Assembly: GCA_022842565.1 (NCBI GenBank)
Contig: JALHPH010000014.1
Coordinates: forward strand, 1 to 13,512
DNA from: Fimbriimonadaceae bacterium
GTDB lineage: Bacteria > Armatimonadota > Fimbriimonadia > Fimbriimonadales > Fimbriimonadaceae
Length of the DNA stretch: 13,512 nt
Reading direction: 5' to 3'
The translations under genes and the position numbers were made by a program. Below, in pieces: positions 6,295 to 11,194 of the stretch. Positions within the stretch are counted from its first letter, which is position 1. Each line of letters opens with the position of its first letter. Below the pieces are notes generated by a model, which was not told the DNA's origin, did no database searches, and saw only the letters and a program-made list of their open reading frames with translations.

Positions 6295-6827
6295 TGCCAC
6301 CGGGCGGTGATCTTTCCAAAACACGGGTAGTTGTTCTGGTCGCAACGATTGCGATCAACGACTTGCTGGAGGCCCTCTCAGAGCTCCGTGCTCATCGCGC
6401 CCGGTTCATTTGCATTTCCCCCGATGGTTTCGCGGCTATCGGGTTGAATGCGATTCCCCTCAGCACCATTGATCCGCTCGATTTTGATGGTGTCCTATTG
6501 GTTTGTGATAGCGAACACGCCGAGTTGTTCCTAAGCGATATGAAATCGGAGAGACTCTTGAGCTTCTTCTTCGATTTCGAGCTACCTGTGGCATGTGTGC
6601 CGGCAGGAACACTGATGCTAGGCCAGATGGGTTTACTGGAACACCGGGTGGTGAGTTGTGACGACCTCGACTGCAGGAAACTAGAGATAACTGGCGCTGT
6701 TCGGTCCTCAAATCCTCTTACGGTCGATGGGGCGCTTATCACGGCTAATTCACGCGTCACGGTGAAGGAAATCACCGCGAAGTTCTGCGAAGTGCTAGCC
6801 AATACCAAAGGCGTAGAAAGTGCTTAG
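6294..6827 (+). CDS. DJ-1/PfpI-like protein lacking the catalytic residues
   Basis: The 177-residue product is recognisable as DJ-1/PfpI by its layout: strand VVVLVATIA, the DFDGVLLV strand, then LPVACVPAGTLMLGQMGLLE, HRVVS, and DGALITANS near the C-terminus. In active members the elbow reads roughly A-I-C-H-G. Here the aligned nucleophile position is Pro103 and the following His is Ala104, with a Cys at 101 two residues early. The usual acidic residue near the N-terminal helix is Asn22 or thereabouts, and the GG loop is Cys71-Asp72. It therefore looks like a pseudoenzyme. Translation is coupled to the BON lipoprotein (TGATG overlap; AAGGTGAGG just upstream). A GTG at 6291 is an alternative start. 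It ends in TAG. Family confidence is moderate because similarity is distributed. Confidence 0.65.
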   Translation: MPPGGDLSKTRVVVLVATIAINDLLEALSELRAHRARFICISPDGFAAIGLNAIPLSTIDPLDFDGVLLVCDSEHAELFLSDMKSERLLSFFFDFELPVACVPAGTLMLGQMGLLEHRVVSCDDLDCRKLEITGAVRSSNPLTVDGALITANSRVTVKEITAKFCEVLANTKGVESA

Positions 6828-6906
6828 TCACTGGTTCTACGCAATTCTTACAGCGCGAGGTGCTTTCCTTATGGACAGCATGAGCCGTTCTTCGTCACAA
6901 TAGTTC

Positions 6907-6912
6907 AGGAGG
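6907..6912 (+). promoter_or_regulatory. strong Shine-Dalgarno of the double-CsbD gene
   Basis: AGGAGG lies 9 bases before the ATG at 6922. It is the only full consensus Shine-Dalgarno before a real gene in the window. Confidence 0.75.
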
Positions 6913-6921
6913 CCGAAACCT

Positions 6922-7371
6922 ATGAATAACGATATTATTGAAGGAAAATGGAATCAGCTGAAGGGTTCTTTCCGCGAGAAGTGGGGAGACATCACTGACG
7001 ACGAACTGCAACAGGCAGCCGGAAAAAAAGATCGCCTTGTTGGTCTCATTCAGGAGAAATATGGCATGACTACCGAAAAAGCGGAAGCCGCTTATAACAA
7101 GTGGTATGAAAGGGCAGAAGAGCCTGATACTTGGGAGACCATTTGGAACAACGTGCAAGGTCGTTGGACCGAGCTCTCAGGCCACTTCAAGCAAAATTAC
7201 GGCCAATCCGTTGATGACGATCTCGCTCAATCGCGAGGCCGCCGAGACATTCTCGCGGGCATGATTCAGCGCGAGTACAACGTCAGTCGCGGCGAGGCTT
7301 TCGAGATGATTGATGACTGGGCCTACGGTTCCTATCGTCAACCTAATATTCCTAGCGGTGGAGCACGGTAA
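6922..7371 (+). CDS. stress protein with two tandem CsbD domains
   Basis: The 149-residue protein contains two CsbD units in register. Unit 1 runs from about Trp10 to Trp61 and unit 2 from Trp82 to Trp133, an exact 72-residue offset. [16 protein letters not shown] in unit 1 aligns without gaps with [16 protein letters not shown] in unit 2, and each unit starts with the W-x-x-L pattern. Most CsbD proteins are about 60-70 residues with one domain, so this is an internal duplication. CsbD proteins are cytoplasmic general-stress proteins (sigma-B controlled in Bacillus) of unknown mechanism. The start is fixed by AGGAGG at 6907-6912. The TAA overlaps the ATG of the DUF1328 gene (TAATG). Confidence 0.92.
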   Translation: MNNDIIEGKWNQLKGSFREKWGDITDDELQQAAGKKDRLVGLIQEKYGMTTEKAEAAYNKWYERAEEPDTWETIWNNVQGRWTELSGHFKQNYGQSVDDDLAQSRGRRDILAGMIQREYNVSRGEAFEMIDDWAYGSYRQPNIPSGGAR

Positions 7372-7535
7372 TGCTGCAATATGCACTCATGTTCTTCGTT
7401 GTGGCGATCATTGCTGCTATTCTCGGGTTCTCCGGGATCGCGGGTGCAGCTTCTGGTATCGCACAAATCTTATTCGTTATCTTCCTGATTCTGGCTGTTT
7501 TTAGCTTTTTCCGGAAGGGTACCGCGAAAGTTTAA
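7371..7535 (+). CDS. DUF1328 (UPF0391/YtjA-like) small membrane protein
   Basis: The 54-residue frame begins at ATG 7371 inside the stop of the CsbD gene and ends at TAA 7533-7535. It has two hydrophobic segments (about residues 4-24 and 28-47), the central [17 protein letters not shown] motif that defines DUF1328, and a basic tail FFRKGTAKV. Length and topology are exactly those of the family. These proteins sit in the inner membrane and are commonly found next to CsbD, BON or other stress genes; the role is unknown. Translation is probably coupled to the double-CsbD gene, and a terminator follows at 7554. Confidence 0.93.
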   Translation: MLQYALMFFVVAIIAAILGFSGIAGAASGIAQILFVIFLILAVFSFFRKGTAKV

Positions 7536-7553
7536 CAACGCAAGCAGTTAGGC

Positions 7554-7592
7554 AATTAGGGAGGGTCACCAAATGGGACCCTCCCCTAATTT
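7554..7592 (+). terminator. terminator after CsbD-DUF1328 operon
   Basis: Arms at 7554-7567 and 7577-7591 pair over about 14 bp with one bulged C and a 9-base loop. A short T run (AATTT) closes it. It lies 18 bases after the DUF1328 stop. Confidence 0.65.
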
Positions 7593-7633
7593 ATGTCTCG
7601 AGTTTGCAGTGTTTTCCGAACTGAACAAAAAAT

Positions 7634-7657
7634 CCCCGTCGAGCTTACTCGGCGGGG
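7634..7657 (-). terminator. minus-strand intrinsic terminator after CsbD pseudogene
   Basis: Arms 7634-7643 and 7648-7657 form a 10-bp GC-rich stem (one G-T pair) with a 4-base loop. On the minus strand the stem is followed directly by a run of six T. It marks the end of a minus-strand transcription unit that can only be the CsbD-like pseudogene upstream. Confidence 0.75.
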
Positions 7658-7760
7658 ACCTTGTCAGGGTTGCAGAAGAGGCTTGCCTTTTTGGAAAACT
7701 CGAGTTTTCTCGTTGTTGAGTCGAATTTTGTTGGCCACGTTGCTGCGTATCGCTACGTTC

Positions 7761-8039
7761 TTAGTTTGGGTTCGGATCCTCACCTTCAGCAAGATCCGAG
7801 ACATATTCGTTTCGTGCGGGCCACTGTTCTTTTTCGGCGATGACTTCTTCGTAAAAATGGTTAGCCTGAGCATCGGCCTATGCCTGGCTCCATCCGTTCG
7901 AGGCTTGCAGTCGTGTAATCAGCTGGTCTCTGCGTCCACCAATCGAATCAGGATTTTCGTCCGTCAAGTTCTCCCAGGTCTGCTGAGTGCGGCTGCGGAG
8001 AGAGTGCCAGTTTTGCTCAATTTCGTTCTAGTTGTTCAT
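7761..8039 (-). pseudogene. broken CsbD-like gene with two in-frame TAG codons
   Basis: Reading from ATG 8039 to TAA 7761-7763 gives 92 codons with TAG at codon 4 (8030-8028) and codon 54 (7880-7878). The translation is unmistakably CsbD-like. Trp11, a Gly-Arg-Arg-Asp core (GGRRDQLITRLQ), GWS and the aromatic at 62 have the same spacings (24, 14 and 51 residues) as unit 1 of the intact CsbD gene at 6922, and both begin MNN. Register is kept across both stops, so each is a point change, most simply CAG to TAG. A minus-strand terminator lies downstream at 7634-7657. An ATG at 8055 in another frame reads MEPNTHEQLE into the same region, so a frameshift start is an alternative. The C-terminal tail is acidic. 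No intact start-to-stop frame remains unless TAG is read through. Confidence 0.75.
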
Positions 8040-8232
8040 GCGTGTTAGGCTCCATTGGGTGTTTAACCCACAACTGTAATGTGCGCCGTAATAACGTCGG
8101 AAAGTGTCTGGGAATATGCCGTGAGTATCAGAAAGTAGTAAGGATGCCAGCATCGTGTCCGGGCGTAGAACATCGCAATATTCCTGGGAGTTGTTAAACA
8201 GTGGCGATGCAACGCCTCGTAACGGATTTTTT
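8040..8232. other. 193-base gap between the CsbD pseudogene and the DUF892 gene
   Basis: This gap must hold the divergent control regions of the minus-strand pseudogene and the plus-strand DUF892 gene. I see no confident -35/-10 pair or strong Shine-Dalgarno before the ATG at 8233. A GTG at 8155 is in frame with the DUF892 gene, but the extra 26 residues do not resemble the family. Confidence 0.4.
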
Positions 8233-8730
8233 ATGGAGCAACAGACATTACACGAGCTATACATCCACGAACTACAGGATGTTTTGAGTGCAGAAGCACA
8301 GATCACCAAGGCGCTTCCACACGTCATCACCGCAGTCAGCGACGAGGAATTGCAGGAAGCCTATGAAATGCACCTCACCCAGACCAAGGAGCAGGTGAAA
8401 ATGGTCAAGTCGATTCTCGAACGCCATGAGGACCAGGCCAAAGCCGAGCACTGCAAGGGCATGGAAGGGCTCCTGAAGGAATGCTCGGGCGCAATCGAGG
8501 ATTTCGAAGAAGGCGAGGTCCGCGATTGCGCGCTCATCGCCGCGACCCAAAAGGTTGAGCACTATGAGATCTCGGCTTATGGCTCCATCCGAGCGATGGC
8601 GAACGTGCTCGGCTACGCCGAGGACGCAGGCGATCTCACCACCCTTCTTCACCAAGAATCCCAAGCCGACGACAAGCTATCGCAAATCAGCCACAGGCTG
8701 AACCAGATGGCTGTCGGCGCAACGGCCTAA
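8233..8730 (+). CDS. DUF892 / YciE-YciF ferritin-like stress protein
   Basis: The 165-residue protein matches the DUF892 family. The N-terminal signature is LHELYIHELQDVLSAEAQITKALP, helix 2 is ELQEAYEMHLTQTKEQVKMV, and the later HYEISAYGSIRAMANVLG carries the conserved Glu/His of the fourth helix. The fold is a ferritin-like four-helix bundle with candidate metal ligands (Glu and His in helices 1, 2 and 4). Relatives YciE/YciF are stress-induced cytoplasmic proteins in enterobacteria. The ATG at 8233 gives the family N-terminus; an upstream GTG at 8155 is not used here. The gene stands alone, with its own terminator at 8743, and lies at the edge of the stress-gene stretch. Confidence 0.92.
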   Translation: MEQQTLHELYIHELQDVLSAEAQITKALPHVITAVSDEELQEAYEMHLTQTKEQVKMVKSILERHEDQAKAEHCKGMEGLLKECSGAIEDFEEGEVRDCALIAATQKVEHYEISAYGSIRAMANVLGYAEDAGDLTTLLHQESQADDKLSQISHRLNQMAVGATA

Positions 8731-8742
8731 CGAGTCAAACTA

Positions 8743-8774
8743 GCCCGAATCGCCCCTCCTGGTTCGGGCATTTT
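8743..8774 (+). terminator. intrinsic terminator after DUF892 gene
   Basis: GCCCGAA (8743-8749) pairs with TTCGGGC (8763-8769), extended by two further pairs including one G-T. ATTTTCTT follows. It lies 12 bases after the DUF892 stop. Confidence 0.7.
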
Positions 8775-8815
8775 CTTGATGGCCCAGGGGTACCCTAGCG
8801 GCGACCTCCCGCGCC

Positions 8816-9538
8816 ATGAACACCCCCTACCCCGTCAATCACCGGTCCGGTCAATCCTCCGCAACCATCGTCCCATTTGACCAAGCAAGAGCCGAGTGGC
8901 AGCGTCGCGCCGACCAGTTTTCCAAGACGGGCCGATGGCCACTGCTCATTCCGGTCGGGTTCCTGGAGGATCTTGCCGAGCCGCTTGAAGATCCCGTGCC
9001 ACTCGACACCGTCCTGGGGGCCGCCAGCCAGATTGACGGCCGCAGGTGGATGCTCGAGGCGCTCAGCGACTTGAAACAAGATGCAAAGGAAGAGGGCTGG
9101 GCGGCGGACATCGAAGAGATGGTGCGCCCCGCCGATCCGTCCAGGCTTTCAGTCCCGCCCGAAGCAAACCCCGGCTTCTATCTGGAATCGGAGAAGGGCG
9201 TGACCCAGGTCGGTCTTGTGGAAATCCCGCTGGCCGCGCCTTGGCAGATTTTCGCCCAACTTCCATTTGGCGACTGGAACGAAGCTCCCAACGATGCCAT
9301 CGTCACTGCGGTTCTCAAGCACTGGTTGGAGCGATACGGAGCCGTGCCGTTCAGCCGAAGCCAGGATTACTTTGAGCTCTACTTGCCAAAACCGATCTCC
9401 AGCCCAGCAATCGCCGCCGACATCGCCTGGGAAATGATGGGTTTCTGTCCTGATATTGTGGACCAAGGCACAGAGACCATCCACAACCTCGCGCAAGAGC
9501 TATTGGGAAGTCACACTTGGTTTTTCTGGTGGGATTGA
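8816..9538 (+). CDS. DUF4253 domain protein
   Basis: The C-terminal half of this 240-residue protein (about 130-240) has the DUF4253 signature: IPLAAPWQIFAQLPFGDWNE, then VLKHWLERYGAVPF, YFELYLPKPI, FCPDIVDQGTETIHNLA and the closing WFFWWD. The N-terminal half (about 15-130), rich in DPVPLD- and LLIPVGF-like segments, resembles the extended versions of the family. No signal peptide or membrane segment is visible, so it is cytoplasmic. The family has no established function; some members sit near toxin-immunity clusters, but nothing of that kind is visible here. Start 8816 is chosen by the frame; no clear Shine-Dalgarno precedes it. It stands alone between two terminators. Confidence 0.85.
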   Translation: MNTPYPVNHRSGQSSATIVPFDQARAEWQRRADQFSKTGRWPLLIPVGFLEDLAEPLEDPVPLDTVLGAASQIDGRRWMLEALSDLKQDAKEEGWAADIEEMVRPADPSRLSVPPEANPGFYLESEKGVTQVGLVEIPLAAPWQIFAQLPFGDWNEAPNDAIVTAVLKHWLERYGAVPFSRSQDYFELYLPKPISSPAIAADIAWEMMGFCPDIVDQGTETIHNLAQELLGSHTWFFWWD

Positions 9539-9549
9539 AACAAAAAGTA

Positions 9550-9576
9550 CCCGGCAGAAACGAGGTTCCTGCCGGG
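9550..9576 (-). terminator. hairpin terminator between DUF4253 and solenoid genes
   Basis: CCCGGCAG (9550-9557) pairs with CTGCCGGG (9569-9576) across an 11-base loop. On the minus strand the stem is followed by TACTTTTTG, so it serves mainly the minus-strand solenoid gene. It may also stop DUF4253 transcripts. Confidence 0.65.
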
Positions 9577-9602
9577 CGAACTGGAGTTTTAGAGAGGGTG
9601 GG

Positions 9603-10520
9603 TTAAAGCTTTTCGAACTCGACGATCTCAGTCTTAGTCCTACCCAAGAAGCCGAGGTTGATAAACTCATCGAAGCCAGCTCCGCCGATGGCCACTGCGT
9701 CCAGTCCAGCAGTCACGCTGCTCGAAAGGAAGTAGTCCGCGCCGTCGTCCAGCTTCACGCTGATGTTGCCGAAGGCTTGCGACCTGGTCAATGAAACGCG
9801 GTCGTTGTCCTTGCCGGTCTCAATGCTCACGTCCAGGCCAGCAGTGAGCAAGCTCACGTTCACTCGGTCAGCTCCTTCGTCGGTGAAAATCTCGGTCGAG
9901 ATGCCCACTTGAGCACGGCTCAGGTTGATCAGGTCGTTACCCTTGTCTGCGAAGATGCCGAGCGAACCGCCGACTGTGAGCGAGCTGATGTCGAATCGGT
10001 CGTTCAGGTCGCCGCCAATCGCTTGGAAGTTGTTGCCGGTCGTAAAGGCTTCGGCTCGGACCGAGTTTGCACCAATGCCCAGGTCGAGGAGCACGTCGCC
10101 AGCAGCCGAAGAACTCGTGAAAACGGCGCGGTCGTTGCCTTCTTCACCCTTCAGGGTCATGTTGGCTTGGCTGGTCGATCGAGTCAGGGTCAGCGTGTCA
10201 TCGCCAGCACCGCCCTCGATGTTGATGTCGCCCAGGTTTCGAATGTTCACGAAGGTGACGCGGTCGTTGCCACCATCCATGATTCCGGTGACGTTGACGA
10301 AGCTGGCCGAGCGGAAGGTCACGCTCAGGAGACCGTTGACGCGGGTGCCATTTAGGCCGTCAACGCGGATACCGCCAGAGACTTGGGTTACGCGGATGTC
10401 ATTGTTGAATGCATCGCCTTGAATGTTGAGGTCATTGCTCGAAAGTTGAGCGGAAACGTTATTGGCAAAAGCTGCACCAGTGATGGCAGCGAGGGTCAGC
10501 GAAACGATCAGGGTTCTCAT
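9603..10520 (-). CDS. secreted beta-solenoid protein with exact 22-residue repeats
   Basis: The 305-residue protein begins with a signal peptide (MRTLIVSLTLAAITGAAFA, cleavage near residue 19). The rest is a solenoid. An Asp (once Asn) in a G-x-x-x-(N/A)-D turn recurs at residues 86, 108, 130, 152, 174, 196, 218, 240, 262 and 284, exactly 22 apart. A similar turn near Asp41 falls one residue off the register. Typical turns are DGGNDRV, GGAGDDTL, DKGNDLI and GGAGFDEF. Strands are rich in Ile, Val, Leu, Ser and Thr. The turns resemble RTX calcium sites, but there is one per coil rather than consecutive nonapeptides. A short C-terminal cap ends TEIVEFEKL. AGGAAAG precedes the start. The gene is divergent from the sigma factor. 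The role is unknown; adhesion or a cell-surface structural function is plausible. Confidence 0.8.
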   Translation of the reverse strand: MRTLIVSLTLAAITGAAFANNVSAQLSSNDLNIQGDAFNNDIRVTQVSGGIRVDGLNGTRVNGLLSVTFRSASFVNVTGIMDGGNDRVTFVNIRNLGDINIEGGAGDDTLTLTRSTSQANMTLKGEEGNDRAVFTSSSAAGDVLLDLGIGANSVRAEAFTTGNNFQAIGGDLNDRFDISSLTVGGSLGIFADKGNDLINLSRAQVGISTEIFTDEGADRVNVSLLTAGLDVSIETGKDNDRVSLTRSQAFGNISVKLDDGADYFLSSSVTAGLDAVAIGGAGFDEFINLGFLGRTKTEIVEFEKL

Positions 10521-10550
10521 TGTTCTTTCCTAAGGGCCTCTTGGGCCACA

Positions 10551-10567
10551 TGTTCACTGGGCGAACA
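10551..10567. promoter_or_regulatory. inverted repeat in solenoid/sigma divergent region
   Basis: TGTTC (10551-10555) and GAACA (10563-10567) form a dyad with a 7-base spacer. It lies midway in the 107-base region between the two divergent starts and could be an operator. Short dyads also occur by chance. Confidence 0.25.
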
Positions 10568-10591
10568 CTTGACCGAAAGCTGACAACTTTC

Positions 10592-10619
10592 TTGAAATTT
10601 TCTTTCAGGAGGGTACGAT
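10592..10619 (+). promoter_or_regulatory. housekeeping-type promoter of the sigma factor gene
   Basis: TTGAAA (10592-10597) and TACGAT (10614-10619) are separated by 16 bases. The -10 box ends 8 bases before the ATG at 10628, so initiation would fall at the start codon and the transcript would be leaderless. The AGGAGGG between the two boxes is 14 bases from the ATG, too far for a normal Shine-Dalgarno. Confidence 0.5.
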
Positions 10620-10627
10620 TTGAAGCT

Positions 10628-11194
10628 ATGCACCGCCGCAATCCCGATCGAGCCACTTGGGATGACGGCCCACTTGTACGTCGTGCGCTCGCCAATGACC
10701 CCGATGCGTGGCACGGGTTGGTTGAACGATACAGCGCTTACGTGTTCTCGCTTCTGAAGTCCGCGCGACTTACCGAGGCCGACCAGCCCGACGCGTTCCA
10801 ATACGTTTTCATTGAGCTCTTCAAAGCTCTCCCCCGCATCGAAACGCCGGGTTACCTAGCACCTTGGATTCGACAAACCGCCATTCGCCACGCTATCCGG
10901 GTTCGCGGCAAGCATGATCGCGAGCGCGCGCTCGAAGACACCGAGATCGCCATCGACCCAGCGGCAGTGGCCGCGATGGAGTCGGCCGAGACCGGGCTGG
11001 CGGTTCGGCAGGCGGTGGCAAGCCTGAAAGAGCAGTGCCGACAGCTTGTCTCGATACTCTTTTTCGAAGACCCCGTGCGGCCCTATCATGAAGTCGCCGC
11101 GCAGTTGGGAATCAAGGTCGCGTCGATTGGCAACATCCGCCAGCGCTGCCTCGACGCGCTCATGCGGACCCTGAAGTCTCGGGGGATATCGTGA
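10628..11194 (+). CDS. sigma-70 family (ECF-like) RNA polymerase sigma factor
   Basis: From the ATG at 10628 the protein has 188 residues, normal for a group 4 sigma factor. Region 2 spans about residues 14-85 (DPDAWHGLVERYSAYVFSL, then DAFQYVFIELFKALPRI and YLAPWIRQTAIRHAIR, the -10 recognition helix). Region 4 spans about 120-185 with the HTH YHEVAAQLGIKVASIGNIRQ and a closing RCLDALMRTLK. A TTG at 10520 would add 36 residues across the promoter and is rejected. The stop overlaps the GTG of the TPR-CHAT gene (GTGA at 11191-11194), so the two are translationally coupled. No anti-sigma factor with a membrane segment is seen; the CHAT protein takes its place in the operon. Confidence 0.9.
   Translation: MHRRNPDRATWDDGPLVRRALANDPDAWHGLVERYSAYVFSLLKSARLTEADQPDAFQYVFIELFKALPRIETPGYLAPWIRQTAIRHAIRVRGKHDRERALEDTEIAIDPAAVAAMESAETGLAVRQAVASLKEQCRQLVSILFFEDPVRPYHEVAAQLGIKVASIGNIRQRCLDALMRTLKSRGIS

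Noticed and set aside
7761..8039. Genetic-code reassignment of TAG to Gln
   Set aside because: The AraC, DinB and DJ-1-like genes all end in TAG at the expected family C-terminus, so TAG works as a stop here. Point-mutated pseudogene is simpler.
7593..8048. 151-codon plus-strand open frame in the DUF1328-DUF892 gap
   Set aside because: No Shine-Dalgarno or family likeness. It crosses a minus-strand terminator and lies antisense to the CsbD pseudogene, whose conserved register explains the sequence better.
8155..8232. GTG at 8155 as start of the DUF892 gene
   Set aside because: The 26 added residues do not resemble family N-termini; the ATG at 8233 gives the canonical beginning.
9603..10520. 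Classical RTX toxin or adhesin
   Set aside because: The turns resemble RTX, but there is one per 22-residue coil rather than consecutive nonapeptides, and no type I secretion genes are nearby.
10520..11194. TTG start at 10520 for the sigma factor
   Set aside because: It would translate the promoter region and add 36 residues outside the sigma fold. The ATG at 10628 fits both the domain and the promoter.
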